Shown here piece after piece: positions 45,652 to 59,753 of a stretch of DNA of 64,000 nt; position 1 is the first letter of the stretch, and each line of letters starts with the position of its first letter. The position numbers and the translations under genes are program-made. Source of the DNA: Ramlibacter sp. GTDB lineage: Bacteria; Pseudomonadota; Gammaproteobacteria; Burkholderiales; Burkholderiaceae_C. The stretch spans positions 62,001-126,000 of the forward strand of contig NZ_JARXAB010000021.1 in NCBI RefSeq assembly GCF_029866045.1, given 5' to 3'. The notes beneath the pieces were generated by a model. The model was given only the letters and a program-made list of their open reading frames with translations. It ran no database searches and had not been told where the DNA came from.

Positions 45652-46932
45652 ATGACTTCTTCACCGCCAGTCAAGTTGGACTTGCGCGCCTGGGTGAAAC
45701 CCGGCGATGCGGTGGTTGTCTCCCAGGGCCTGGGCGAGCCTTACGGCCTGACGCAACAACTCGTGTCACAGCGACATGCCCTGGGACCGATCGACGTCTT
45801 TCTCGGTCCGGGCTTTGACAGCGCTTTCGATGCCTCCTGCGCAGACACCCTGCGCCTGCAAAGCTGGTGCGCCACCGGCAGCAACGCCCAGCTGGCAGCG
45901 GCGGGCGTGCTGGACATGGTGCCGGACCACTACATCGAGCTCGGGCCCCTGTTTGAAAGCGGCGCGATGCGTTGCGACGTGGCCCTGCTGTCGGCAAGCG
46001 GCCCCGACGCCCAAGGGCGCTTGTTCCTCGGCTTGAACGTCGACTACACGCTGGCGGCGGCACGCCGGGCGCGGGTCGTGATCCTGGAGGTCAACGAGGA
46101 CTGGCCCTGCGTGCCCGGCGCTGAACTGCCCGCGGACATCCAGCCCTCTCTGGTGGTGAGAACCCGCCGCCCGCCCACGCCGATGGGCGGCGAGAGCGCC
46201 CCTGCCAACGAAGCCGATCAAGCCATCGCCCGGTATGCAGCGGGCCTGATCGACGATGGCGCGACGCTGTCCCTCGGTGTCGGCAACCTGCCCGATCGCG
46301 TCTTGCAAGCGCTGATGAACCACCGCGACCTCGGCATCCACTCGCCCATCCTGGTAGACCGCGTCGTGGACCTGATCGAAGCGGGCGTGGTGACGAACGC
46401 GCGCAAGGGGCTGGACCGCGGCGTCACCGTCGCAGGCCTGTTGATGGGCGGCACTCGCCTGCTGGATTTCGTGCGCCAGAGGCCGCCCCTGCGGCTGGCG
46501 CCGCCTTCGTACACGCACGCCCTCTGTACCCTGGCTGCGCAGCCCCAGTTCGTCGCCCTCACCGGGGCGCTCGAGGTCGACCTGACCGGCCAGATCAATG
46601 CCGAGACCGCGCAGGGCCGCTATGTCGGTGCGGTCGGGGGTCAGTTGTCGCTGCTGCGGGGCGCGCGCGCCTCGAAAGGCGGACAGGCCATCACACTGCT
46701 GCCGTCCACCGCCCGCGGGGGCACCGTCAGCCGCATCGTGCCGCGCCTGGCCGATGCGGTGGTCACCACGCCACGTTGCGACGTCGACAAGGTGGTCACC
46801 GAATTCGGCGTCGCCGATTTGCGCGGCAAGGGGTTGATGGCCCGGGTCGAGGCCATGGTGCGGATTGCGCATCCGGATTTTCGGGATGCTTTGGCACAAG
46901 AAGGAGAACGCATTGCAAGACTGGCTCGCTGA
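45652..46932 (+). CDS. Acetyl-CoA hydrolase/transferase family protein
   Basis: GDAVVVSQGLGEPYGLTQQLVSQ...ATLSLGVGNLPDRVLQALMNHRDLGIHSPILVDRVVDLIEAGVVTNARKGLDRG...ALEVDLTGQINAETAQGRYVGAVGGQ. Confidence 0.92.
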   Translation: MTSSPPVKLDLRAWVKPGDAVVVSQGLGEPYGLTQQLVSQRHALGPIDVFLGPGFDSAFDASCADTLRLQSWCATGSNAQLAAAGVLDMVPDHYIELGPLFESGAMRCDVALLSASGPDAQGRLFLGLNVDYTLAAARRARVVILEVNEDWPCVPGAELPADIQPSLVVRTRRPPTPMGGESAPANEADQAIARYAAGLIDDGATLSLGVGNLPDRVLQALMNHRDLGIHSPILVDRVVDLIEAGVVTNARKGLDRGVTVAGLLMGGTRLLDFVRQRPPLRLAPPSYTHALCTLAAQPQFVALTGALEVDLTGQINAETAQGRYVGAVGGQLSLLRGARASKGGQAITLLPSTARGGTVSRIVPRLADAVVTTPRCDVDKVVTEFGVADLRGKGLMARVEAMVRIAHPDFRDALAQEGERIARLAR

Positions 46933-47716
46933 CACTTCCTCCGGCCTTGCGGGCCGGGTTGCCCTGATCACCGGCTCGACCGGCGGCGTTGGCTTTCAGG
47001 TGGCCGGCATGCTCGCGGCCCGCGGCGCCACTGTGGTGATTAACGGCCGCGGGCAGGAGCGCGGCGACGCTGCGCTGAAGGCCCTGCAGGGGCTCTCGGG
47101 CCGGGTCCACCTGGCCACGGGCGACTGCATCGACCCGCACGAGGCGGCCCGCGTCGTGCAGCAAGCGGCGGGGCTCGAGGGTCGACTGGACATTCTGGTG
47201 AGCGCCGGCGCCGAGGGGCGCGTTGCGCCCAAGCCCTTCGCCGAGATGAGCGCCGAAGAGATCGTCACCGCCTACCAAACCCGGTTTCTTCCGCGCATCC
47301 TGCCGGTGCATGCGGCCGTGCCCTTCCTGCGAGAACAAGGTGGGTCGGTCGTCATGCTGACCACCGACGCCGCCCGGCATCCGACACCTGGCGAGTCCAT
47401 CGTGGGCGCGGTGGGCGCAGGGGTGATTCTCATGACCAAAGCCCTGGCCAAGGAGTTTTCGCGCTGGCGGATCCGGGTCAACAGCGTCGCGATGACCCTG
47501 ACCTCGGACACGCCCTCCTGGGACCGCATCTTCGGCGGTGATGCCGCCTTTCAGCAGCAGCTGTTTACCAAGCTCAACGACCGCTTCCCCGGCGGGCGCG
47601 CGCCGACCGCGCAAGAGGTGGCACACGTGGTGGCCTTCCTGGCGAGTGATGCAGCCGCGCAGGTGACGGGGCAGACGGTGAGCGTCAACGGCGGCCTGTC
47701 CTTCGGCGGCTGGTAA
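46913..47716 (+). CDS. SDR family oxidoreductase
   Basis: TTG start after AAGGAG RBS, overlapping the previous CDS; GRVALITGSTGGVGFQVAGMLAARGATVVINGR...QVTGQTVSVNGGLSFGGW. Upstream ATGs (46865, 46886) are possible. Confidence 0.9.
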   Translation: MQDWLADTSSGLAGRVALITGSTGGVGFQVAGMLAARGATVVINGRGQERGDAALKALQGLSGRVHLATGDCIDPHEAARVVQQAAGLEGRLDILVSAGAEGRVAPKPFAEMSAEEIVTAYQTRFLPRILPVHAAVPFLREQGGSVVMLTTDAARHPTPGESIVGAVGAGVILMTKALAKEFSRWRIRVNSVAMTLTSDTPSWDRIFGGDAAFQQQLFTKLNDRFPGGRAPTAQEVAHVVAFLASDAAAQVTGQTVSVNGGLSFGGW

Positions 47717-47771
47717 AGCGCCACTCGCAAAGCGTCACTCGTCACGCGCCACTCGTAAAGTGCCACCCGTC
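47715..47771. repeat. Degenerate short tandem repeat (~14 bp x 4)
   Basis: AAAGCGCCACTCGC / AAAGCGTCACTCGTC / ACGCGCCACTCGT / AAAGTGCCACCCGTC, between convergent SDR and gyrB. Confidence 0.7.
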
Positions 47772-47860
47772 ATGCGCGTCAGGTCCTGCGCACCGGGAAC
47801 AGCGTACGCGCCACACGCGTGCCCCGGTCAGCGAGACATGGGGCTACTCAGACGTCGATC

Positions 47861-51656
<3,796 letters not shown>

Positions 51657-51889
51657 GAATTCCTCTTCTCTTCGGGGGTTTCGGCCGGGGGCCGCAAAGG
51701 CGGAATCCCCTTTGCGGACTACCCCAGACATTTTCCCCTGTTTCTGGCTCTGTTTTCGCCTACCGCCACATGACTTTGCGGCTTTTCATTCGGCAGGTCT
51801 GCCGGGGCGTCGTGTCTTGGTTGCTCAACCAGGGTTGAAAACCCTGTTCGAGCTCCATCGGTTCGCCAAAACTCAGTTGCACTTGTCTC

Positions 51890-52309
51890 TATAGATGTTC
51901 TTTTTTAAAAATAGTAGTAGCTAGTAGAGGGGCTCCGCCGCTGTGGAAAAACGCCTTTTTTTGAACCGTACCAAGCACTTGCCCTGCCCGTGATCCTGTG
52001 GGCGACCCCCGCATCTGCTGTCGCATCAAAGTGGATAAGGCTGAAGATCCGGACTCGCCTGTGCACAAGACCAGGCTTATGCCGAAACTATCCCCAGGCT
52101 TGTCCTTGGGTCATCGGCTGAGACAAACCGCCAGCGGGGCTTGAAACACATCCCTTCAGGTTACAAAAACCGTGAAAGGAGTCAGAGGGTAAAGGGGCGG
52201 CACTCAAAAAGAACAACATTCAAAAAGGACAAAAGGGCGCAGGTGTGCCAGCCAGAGGAGGCAATGATTGGGGCCCCCAGTGTTGGGGCGCATACCTACC
52301 AGCTAGGGA
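51890..52309. other. oriC: Chromosomal replication origin oriC (dnaN-dnaA intergenic)
   Basis: DnaA-box-like sequences at 51942-51950 (TGTGGAAAA), 52030-52038 (AGTGGATAA), 52060-52068 (TGTGCACAA), 52088-52096 (CTATCCCCA); AT-rich tract 51895-51911; DnaA-trio run 51912-51927; low GC relative to surroundings. Confidence 0.85.
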
Positions 52310-53731
52310 TTACCCTTTGAGGGTCTGCTCGAGCACGTGAAGTTGCTGGTTGAGATCCGAGAACTGCTGGCGTTCGCCAGAAATCTTTCGCACCGCGTGG
52401 AGAACGGTGGTGTGATCCCTGCCGCCGAACAATTCGCCGATTTCCGGCAGGCTTTTCTGGGTCAGTTCCTTGGCCAAGTACATCGCGATCTGGCGCGGCC
52501 TGGCGATGGAGGCCGGGCGCTTCTTGCTGTACATGTCGGCGACCTTGATCTTGTAGTAGTCGGCGACCGTCTTCTGGATGTTCTCCACGCTGATCTGCCG
52601 GTTCTGGATAGATAGCAGGTCACGCAGGGCCTCACGGGCCAGCTGGATGGAGATCTCCTTCTGGTTGAACCGTGAGTACGCCAAGATCTTGCGCAGGGCC
52701 CCTTCGAGCTCGCGAACGTTGGAGCGCACGTTCTTGGCTACGAAAAAGGCGACCTCCTCCGGCATCTCCGCACCCTCGACCCGTGCCTTGTTGATCAAGA
52801 TGGCCACGCGCATCTCCAACTCCGGCGGCTCGATCGCCACGGTCAAGCCGGCGTCGAACCTGGAAATCAGTCGCTCGTGGATGTCTGCCAGGCCCTTGGG
52901 GTAGGTGTCTGACGTCATCACGATGTGTGACTTCTTGGCCAGCAGGGCCTCAAAGGCGTTGAAAAACTCTTCCTGTGTCCGGTCCTTGTTGGCAAAGAAC
53001 TGGACGTCGTCGATCAGGAGCAGGTCTAAGGAGTGGTAGCGCTCTTTGAACTGGTCAAAGGTCTTGCGCTGGTAGGCTTTAACCACATCCGAGACAAACT
53101 GTTCGGCATGGATGTAGAGAACCTTGGCATTTGGCCGGTCGGCCAACAAGCGATTGCCTACCGCATGAACCAGGTGGGTCTTGCCCAGCCCGACCCCACC
53201 GTAGATGAATAATGGGTTGTAGAGCTGTCCCGGAGAACTCGCCACATGCAGAGCTGCTGCCCGTGCCATCCGGTTGGCGCTGCCTTCCACCAGGGTGTCA
53301 AAAGTCAATGCGGTATTGAGGCGCGTCTTGAAGCCGTTGGCAGCTGAATCCTCGGCCAGATCAGTAGGCTCTGCCGTCGACACAGGATCCGGTGCCACAG
53401 GCTGTGATGAAACACGCACGGGAGACTCCCGGTGAGCAAGCACCAACTCCAATGCTATAGCCTGGCCGTACAGGCGCTCGAGCAGTGTCGAAATACGACC
53501 CGCGTATTGGGCCCGGATCCAGTCGAGTTTGAACCGGTTGGCGACGAACAAAGTGACCTTGGAGAGGTCATCACTGACCCGTGCGGTCAGGGGCTTGATC
53601 CACGTGTTGAACTGCTGCTCAGGCATCTCCTGGGCCAATTGCTCTACGCAGGTCTGCCAGAGGCTGTCGCCAGTACCCGGGCTGCTTGCCGATCCCCCGG
53701 CATCGGTTTCTGGTTGGGGAACCTGGATCAT
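52310..53731 (-). CDS. dnaA: Chromosomal replication initiator DnaA
   Basis: [25 protein letters not shown]...[22 protein letters not shown]...[26 protein letters not shown]...[15 protein letters not shown]. Confidence 0.99.
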   Translation of the reverse strand: MIQVPQPETDAGGSASSPGTGDSLWQTCVEQLAQEMPEQQFNTWIKPLTARVSDDLSKVTLFVANRFKLDWIRAQYAGRISTLLERLYGQAIALELVLAHRESPVRVSSQPVAPDPVSTAEPTDLAEDSAANGFKTRLNTALTFDTLVEGSANRMARAAALHVASSPGQLYNPLFIYGGVGLGKTHLVHAVGNRLLADRPNAKVLYIHAEQFVSDVVKAYQRKTFDQFKERYHSLDLLLIDDVQFFANKDRTQEEFFNAFEALLAKKSHIVMTSDTYPKGLADIHERLISRFDAGLTVAIEPPELEMRVAILINKARVEGAEMPEEVAFFVAKNVRSNVRELEGALRKILAYSRFNQKEISIQLAREALRDLLSIQNRQISVENIQKTVADYYKIKVADMYSKKRPASIARPRQIAMYLAKELTQKSLPEIGELFGGRDHTTVLHAVRKISGERQQFSDLNQQLHVLEQTLKG

Positions 53732-54007
53732 CAATGAGGTCTCTTGTTGTGGATAGCTGGCACGCGGGAGAGCGGCGGAGTCTAGTTTATTCAGAACTTG
53801 TCCACAAGCCGCGATCGCTGCGTTGACGGCTGTGCCGGCATCTGGTAACTCCACGCTCACGGAGTGCCGCAACGCCTCATCCTTGCTGGGCTGACAGTTT
53901 TCGGCGATAATGCCGGGTTCCCTGGACGCGCCTACGAGTCGGCTAACCGGCTTTGCTGGCTGCGCTTTGCGCTCGCGTCCTTCAACCCCCATCCTGGTCC
54001 GAAGATC

Positions 54008-54142
54008 ATGAAACGCACCTATCAACCTTCCAAAGTGCGCCGTGCCCGCACCCACGGCTTCCTGGTCCGCATGAAGACTCGCGGTGGCCGCGCCGTCATC
54101 AATGCGCGCCGCGCCAAGGGCCGCAAGCGTCTGGCTGTCTGA
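54008..54142 (+). CDS. rpmH: 50S ribosomal protein L34
   Basis: [44 protein letters not shown]. Confidence 0.99.
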   Translation: MKRTYQPSKVRRARTHGFLVRMKTRGGRAVINARRAKGRKRLAV

Positions 54143-54228
54143 GGGCCACCGCCCTCGCGGCGCCTGATCCGACAGACTTGTCCTGTCGTCGTTTGCGCGG
54201 ACTCCGCTGACCGATCCCGTACCGGCAC

Positions 54229-54615
54229 GTGCAGCGGCTCCAGCATCGTCAACAGTTCGACGCCGTTCTGGCGGGTGCCACGGTGGCACGCACCCCGCAT
54301 TTCGCATTGCACCGTTGCGCGCTGGATTCGACAGGGTCTGGGTCCCAGGGACCGCAGGCCCTGTTTGCTGTCCGGGCTCCCTGGATCGGCGCCCTGATTC
54401 CCAAGCGCTGGGCAAAGCGGGCGGTCACCCGAAACACCATCCGACGTCAGATCTACGCCGTGGCCAGTGAATTTGCCTCCCTCCCTGAAGCCGCCCATGT
54501 GGTCCGGCTTCGGTCAGGCGTGGACCGCCAGGCTTTTCCCAGTGCCAGTTCCTTGGCCCTCAAACAGGCCCTGCGGGCCGAGTTGAAGGCCTTGTTCTCA
54601 GGTGCCAGGTCATGA
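54229..54615 (+). CDS. rnpA: Ribonuclease P protein component
   Basis: GTG start; [12 protein letters not shown]...[24 protein letters not shown]; rpmH-rnpA-yidD-yidC order. Confidence 0.95.
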   Translation: MQRLQHRQQFDAVLAGATVARTPHFALHRCALDSTGSGSQGPQALFAVRAPWIGALIPKRWAKRAVTRNTIRRQIYAVASEFASLPEAAHVVRLRSGVDRQAFPSASSLALKQALRAELKALFSGARS

Positions 54616-54908
54616 TGCGCGCCACGCTGATCGGTCTGGTCAAGGCCTACCGTCTGCTGTTGTCCCCCTGGCTCGGTTCCTCCTGCCGCTTCACCCCGAC
54701 CTGCTCCGTCTACGCCCTGGGCGCGCTCGAGCAGCATGGCGCCCTCGCCGGTGCTTACTTGGCCAGCGCACGCATCGCCCGTTGCCACCCCTGGTGTGCG
54801 GGCGGGCATGATCCCGTACCTGCAGAGCCTCCGCGTTTGTTTGCCCGCCTGCGCCCGGCCCCCTCGGCCGAGCCAATCAACTCTTTGCCTCACAAGAAGA
54901 CCTCATGA
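54612..54908 (+). CDS. yidD: Membrane protein insertion efficiency factor YidD
   Basis: LIGLVKAYRLLLSPWLGSSCRFTPTCSVYALGALEQHGALAGAYLASARIARCHPWCAGGHDPVP. Confidence 0.97.
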   Translation: MMRATLIGLVKAYRLLLSPWLGSSCRFTPTCSVYALGALEQHGALAGAYLASARIARCHPWCAGGHDPVPAEPPRLFARLRPAPSAEPINSLPHKKTS

Positions 54909-56608
54909 ACGACATTCGTCGCACCATCCTCTGGGTGGTTTTCGGTTTCTCCATGGTGTTGCTGTGGGACCAATGGCAGGTTTACAACGGTAACTCGGCC
55001 ACCTTTTTCCCCAGCCCGGCGGCCACCACGGCCAAGGCACCACCCGCGGCAGCATCGGCCAGCGCCACCCCCGGTGCCACGTCGTTGCCGACCTCCACCG
55101 CCGCCGCCGCTGGCGTTGCCGACGTGCCCTCGGGCAAGGCGGCGGTCGCCGCGCGGGAGCAGGTCACCATCACCACGGACCTGATGCGCCTGGTTTTCGA
55201 CACCGAGGGGGGGTCCTTGGTGCGCGCCGAGTTTCTTCGCCATGCGGCCGACAACACCGCCGGCCTGCCGCAAGACCCGCGCTTCGTCCTCCTCGAGCAG
55301 TCGGCCCAGCGCGTATACCTGGCCCAGACCGGCCTGATCGGCGGTGATTTCCCCAACCACAAGACGGTGATGACTCTGGTGCCCGGCGAGCGCACGCTCG
55401 GCGAGGGCAGCCAGTCACTGGCCGTTCGCTTTGAGTCGCCGGAGAAAAATGGCGTCAAGCTGGTCAAGACCTACCAGCTGCAGCGCGGAGCTTATGACAT
55501 TGCGGTCAAGCACGAGATCATCAACACCGGCAGCCAGCCTGTCTCGCCGCAGGTGTACCTGCAGCTGGTGCGCGATGGCAACAAGCCTGCCGACGAATCG
55601 GCCTTCTATTCAACCTTCACCGGCCCCGCGGTCTTCACCGAGGAAAAGAAGTTCCAGAAGGTTGAATTTGCCGACATAGAAAAAGGCAAGGCCGACTTCC
55701 AGACCAAGTCCAGCGCCGGCTATGTGGCCTTGGTGCAGCACTACTTTGCCAGCGCCTGGATCCTGCCCCAGGGTCAGCCGCGCGATCTGTTCATGCGCAA
55801 GGTGGACACCAACCTCTATGCGGCGGGCATGATCACCGCACCGCAGGCAGTGGCCCCGGGCTCAACGGCCACCGTGCAGTCGAAGTTCTTTACCGGTCCG
55901 CAGGAAGAAAAGATGCTCGAGCGCGTCGCTCCGGGTCTGGACTTGGTCAAGGACTACGGCTGGCTCACCATCCTGGCCAAGCCCCTGTACTGGCTGCTGG
56001 ACAAGCTGCACAGCTTCCTGGGCAACTGGGGCTGGTCCATCATGGGCTTGGTGCTTCTGATCAAGATCGCCTTCTACTGGCTGCAGGCCAAGGGCTACGA
56101 GAGCATGGCCAAGATGAAGGCGGTTAATCCCCGCGTCATGGCGATGCGTGAGCGGCTCAAGGACAACCCGCAGCAGATGCAGCAAGAGATGATGCGTCTG
56201 TACCGTGAAGAGAAGGTCAACCCCCTGGGCGGCTGTCTGCCCATCGTGGTTCAGATCCCGGTGTTCATCGCGCTGTACTGGGTGCTGCTGTCCTCGATCG
56301 AGATGCGGCACGCCCCTTGGATCGGCTGGATCCAAGACCTCTCGGCCAAGGACCCGTTCTACATCCTACCGGTGATCATGACCCTGTCTACCATGCTGCA
56401 GACCGCGCTCAACCCGGTGCCGCCTGACCCGATGCAGGCCAAGCTGATGTGGATCATGCCCCTGGTCTTCTCGGTCATGTTCTTTGTTTTTCCGTCCGGC
56501 CTGGTGCTGTACTGGATCACCAACAACCTGTTGTCTATCGCCCAGCAATGGATGATCAATACGCGTATGGGGGTCCCTCCGGAGTTCAACATGCCGAAGT
56601 TCAAGTAA
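54905..56608 (+). CDS. yidC: Membrane protein insertase YidC
   Basis: MNDIRRTILWVVFGFSMVLLWDQWQVYNG...GWSIMGLVLLIKIAFYWLQAKGYESMAKMKAVNPRVMAMRERLKDNPQQMQQEMMRLYREEKVNPLGGCLPIVVQIPVFIALYWVL. Confidence 0.98.
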   Translation: MNDIRRTILWVVFGFSMVLLWDQWQVYNGNSATFFPSPAATTAKAPPAAASASATPGATSLPTSTAAAAGVADVPSGKAAVAAREQVTITTDLMRLVFDTEGGSLVRAEFLRHAADNTAGLPQDPRFVLLEQSAQRVYLAQTGLIGGDFPNHKTVMTLVPGERTLGEGSQSLAVRFESPEKNGVKLVKTYQLQRGAYDIAVKHEIINTGSQPVSPQVYLQLVRDGNKPADESAFYSTFTGPAVFTEEKKFQKVEFADIEKGKADFQTKSSAGYVALVQHYFASAWILPQGQPRDLFMRKVDTNLYAAGMITAPQAVAPGSTATVQSKFFTGPQEEKMLERVAPGLDLVKDYGWLTILAKPLYWLLDKLHSFLGNWGWSIMGLVLLIKIAFYWLQAKGYESMAKMKAVNPRVMAMRERLKDNPQQMQQEMMRLYREEKVNPLGGCLPIVVQIPVFIALYWVLLSSIEMRHAPWIGWIQDLSAKDPFYILPVIMTLSTMLQTALNPVPPDPMQAKLMWIMPLVFSVMFFVFPSGLVLYWITNNLLSIAQQWMINTRMGVPPEFNMPKFK

Positions 56609-56613
56609 AACAA

Positions 56614-56636
56614 AAAGGGCCGCCTAGCGGCCCTTT
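56614..56636. terminator. Hairpin (terminator-like) between yidC and mnmE
   Basis: AAAGGGCCGC-CTA-GCGGCCCTTT perfect 10-bp stem just after the yidC stop. Confidence 0.75.
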
Positions 56637-56670
56637 CCAATGACGGAGCCCCGAGGCCTCTTTCACCACC

Positions 56671-58077
56671 ATGCTCGCAGACCGCAACGCGCCGATTGCC
56701 GCCATTGCCACCGCGCCAGGTCGTGGTGCCGTGGGTATCGTGCGGGTCTCCGGCCGCGGCTTGGGCGCGCTGGTACGCGCCTTGTGCGGCCGCGAGTTGC
56801 AGGCGCGGCAGGCGCGTTATGGCCCGTTCGTGGCGTCGGACGGCAGGGCCATCGACCACGGCCTGGCCTTGTTTTTCCCTGCCCCGCACTCCTTCACGGG
56901 CGAGGACGTGCTGGAGTTGCAGGCCCACGGGGGACCGGTGGTGTTGCAGCTGCTGCTGGCCCGCTGCCTGGAGGCCGCTGCCGAGATCGATGCCGCCAGC
57001 GGAGAGTCCCGCCTCCCCGGCCTGCGCGTGGCCGATCCCGGCGAGTTCACCCAGCGGGCATTCCTCAACGACAAGATTGACCTGGCCCAGGCCGAGGCCA
57101 TCGCCGACCTGATTGACGCCAGCACCGAAGCCGCTGCGCGCAGCGCCAGCCGATCGCTCGCGGGCGAGTTCTCGCGCGAGGTGCACGCCCTGCGCGATGC
57201 CCTGATCCATCTGCGCATGCTGGTCGAGGCAACGCTCGACTTCCCGGAGGAGGAGATCGACTTCCTCCGGCAGTCCGACGCCCAAGGCCAGCTCGATCGT
57301 CTGCAGGCGCGTCTGGCCCAGGTGCTTGCCCGCACACGCCAGGGCGCTCTCCTGCGCGAGGGCATCACCGTGGTCATCGCAGGCCAGCCCAATGCCGGCA
57401 AGAGTTCGCTGCTCAACGCACTCGCGGGTGCGGAACTGGCCATCGTCACCCCGATCGCTGGCACCACCAGGGACGTGGTGAGCCAGTCCATCCAGATCGA
57501 GGGTGTGCCCCTGAATGTGGTCGACACCGCAGGCCTGCGCGAAAGCGAGGACCCGGTGGAGAAGATCGGCATCGAGCGCGCCTGGGAGCGGATCACTGGC
57601 GCCGACGCCGTGCTGTTTCTCCACGACCTGTCGCGCCTGGGCGAGGTCCCCTACCAGGCGGACGACGCGCGGATTCGCGCCACGCTCGCCGAGCGCCTGC
57701 CCGCGCAGGTGCCGGTCATCGAGGTCTTTAACAAGCAGGACCTGGCCCCTGCGGCCCTGCCCGATGTCGGGCTGGCGCTGTCGGCGCGCACTGGCGAGGG
57801 CCTGGCGGCGCTGCGCGCGCGATTGCTCGAGGTGGCTGGCTGGCAGTCTGCGCCCGAGGGCGTGTGGCTGGCGCGTGAGCGCCATGTGCAGGCGCTCGGG
57901 CGGGTGGGCGGTCACCTGCAGGCGGCCCATGACTTGCTCGCCGCACAGGCCTCGGCGCTGGACCTCATGGCCGAGGAGTTGCGCCTGGGCCAAAACGCTC
58001 TCGGCGAGATCACTGGCGAGTTCACGGCCGACGATCTGCTGGGCGTCATCTTCTCTAAGTTCTGCATCGGCAAATAG
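56671..58077 (+). CDS. mnmE: tRNA modification GTPase MnmE (TrmE)
   Basis: [22 protein letters not shown]...[37 protein letters not shown]...[13 protein letters not shown]. Confidence 0.98.
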   Translation: MLADRNAPIAAIATAPGRGAVGIVRVSGRGLGALVRALCGRELQARQARYGPFVASDGRAIDHGLALFFPAPHSFTGEDVLELQAHGGPVVLQLLLARCLEAAAEIDAASGESRLPGLRVADPGEFTQRAFLNDKIDLAQAEAIADLIDASTEAAARSASRSLAGEFSREVHALRDALIHLRMLVEATLDFPEEEIDFLRQSDAQGQLDRLQARLAQVLARTRQGALLREGITVVIAGQPNAGKSSLLNALAGAELAIVTPIAGTTRDVVSQSIQIEGVPLNVVDTAGLRESEDPVEKIGIERAWERITGADAVLFLHDLSRLGEVPYQADDARIRATLAERLPAQVPVIEVFNKQDLAPAALPDVGLALSARTGEGLAALRARLLEVAGWQSAPEGVWLARERHVQALGRVGGHLQAAHDLLAAQASALDLMAEELRLGQNALGEITGEFTADDLLGVIFSKFCIGK

Positions 58078-58195
58078 GACACCGCGCGCGACGCGCCCGG
58101 TTGGCGACCGTGGCGACAGGAGGTGAGGCCGCGATGGGAGACGCCATCCGAAAAGCTGTTACAACTTCAGAACAAAGACTCGCAGCGATCCATCC

Positions 58196-58561
58196 ATGCC
58201 CAAGACATCGGCGCCTGCCAAACTCCTCGTCCTCGCCGCCCTGGTCATTTCCACCAGTGCCAACGCCGCGTTTCTAGACGGCAATGACCTCTACGAGCGA
58301 CTGACCGATTACAAGCGCGAGACATCCCGGTCCCTGGTGAGCGCCTCGATGGCTTTTGGTTTCGTCGTCGGCGTCGCCGACACGTGGAATGGGCAGGCCG
58401 GCGCCAAGAGCGGCTACATGTTCTGCCTGCCCAAGAACGTGAAGGCGGGACAACTTGTCGATGTGGTGCTTGAGTACCTGCGTACGAACCCCGCCGATCG
58501 GCACTATTCCGCGGGCAGTCTCGTCCAGGCCTCATTCGACACGGCCTTTCCCTGCCGCTGA
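58196..58561 (+). CDS. Rap1a/Tai family immunity-like protein (secreted)
   Basis: Signal peptide; AFLDGNDLYERLTDYKRE...ASMAFGFVVGVADTWNG...FCLPKNVKAGQLVDVVLEYLRTNPADRHYSAGSLVQASFDTAFPC. Confidence 0.85.
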   Translation: MPKTSAPAKLLVLAALVISTSANAAFLDGNDLYERLTDYKRETSRSLVSASMAFGFVVGVADTWNGQAGAKSGYMFCLPKNVKAGQLVDVVLEYLRTNPADRHYSAGSLVQASFDTAFPCR

Positions 58562-58698
58562 CGCAAACCGAGTCTTTCGCTGGGTTTCCCGTGGACGAGC
58601 ATCGGCCCTTCACCTAAAATTTGTTCGTTTCAGATAAGAAACCTTGTTTTATTAATGAAACAAATCGGCGGACAGGCATCAAAAATCAGCGAGCAGGC

Positions 58699-59664
58699 AT
58701 GAACATCCAGGGCATCGACGAAATCACCTTCGGCGCGACCGATCTCGCCGCCTGTCGCCGGTTCTTCCAGGACTGGGGCCTCACCCTGATCTCGGAGGCG
58801 CCCGAGGCGCTTGTGTTCGAGAGTCTGAACGGTTGCCGGGTCATCGTCGCGCACTCCGACACGCCGGGGCTGCCGACAGGCATCGAGCCCGATCCCACGC
58901 TGCGCGAGGTGGTCTGGGGCGTCGACAGCCCCGAGACCCTGGCGCATTTCCGTGCTCGCCTGAACGGACAGCCTGGCTTCGTCGACGATGCCGGCCGCAT
59001 CGCATGCATCGACCCCAACGGCCTGGCCCTTCGCATTCAGGTCAGTCGCAAAAGGCCGATCGAGATCGAATCGGCCAAGACCAATACCTGGTCCGCGCGC
59101 CATCGCATCAATCAAGCCAGCCCCGCCTACGACCGGGCCACCCCGGTGGAGGTGGGCCATGTGGTCTTGTTCGTCCACGACCTGGCCGAGGTGACCCGCT
59201 TCTATGAGGAGAAGCTGGGCTTCGTCCTCTCCGACCGCTATCCCGGCCGCGGCAGCTTCTTGCGCTGTGCGCCCGAGGGCGGGCACCACGACCTGTTCCT
59301 GCTGCAGCCGCCCGAGCCGCGCAAAGGCCTCAACCATGTGGCGTTTGCGGTGAGGGATTTGCATGAGGTGGTCGGTGGCGGCCTTCATATGTCTCGCTGC
59401 GGCTGGGACACCGAACTTGGCCCGGGTCGCCACCCCATTTCCTCGGCGATGTTCTGGTACTTTGTGAGTCCCGCCGGCGCGCTGGTGGAGTACTACACCG
59501 ACGAGGACGAACTCACCGGCGACTGGCAGCCGCGCGACTTCACCCCCGGACCCACCGTGTTCGCCGAGTGGGCGGTCAAGGGCGGCATCGACGGCAAGAC
59601 TCGCCGCCAAGTCAATGCCGAGGCGCCTTCGGGCCGCTTCATGACTGACAAGCCCAAGGGATGA
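58699..59664 (+). CDS. VOC family protein (extradiol-dioxygenase/glyoxalase-like)
   Basis: IQGIDEITFGATDLAACRRFFQDWGL...; second domain VEVGHVVLFVHDLAEVTRFYEEKLGFVLSDRYPGRGSFLRCAPEGGHHDLFLLQ...GLNHVAFAVRDLHEV. Confidence 0.92.
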   Translation: MNIQGIDEITFGATDLAACRRFFQDWGLTLISEAPEALVFESLNGCRVIVAHSDTPGLPTGIEPDPTLREVVWGVDSPETLAHFRARLNGQPGFVDDAGRIACIDPNGLALRIQVSRKRPIEIESAKTNTWSARHRINQASPAYDRATPVEVGHVVLFVHDLAEVTRFYEEKLGFVLSDRYPGRGSFLRCAPEGGHHDLFLLQPPEPRKGLNHVAFAVRDLHEVVGGGLHMSRCGWDTELGPGRHPISSAMFWYFVSPAGALVEYYTDEDELTGDWQPRDFTPGPTVFAEWAVKGGIDGKTRRQVNAEAPSGRFMTDKPKG

Positions 59665-59753
59665 GGCGAGACCTCCCCGCCCCCCCAGGCTCGCGCACAG
59701 TTTTGCAACGGAACACGCCCACCCGATTCGTTACGACCGCTCCGGAGAACGCC

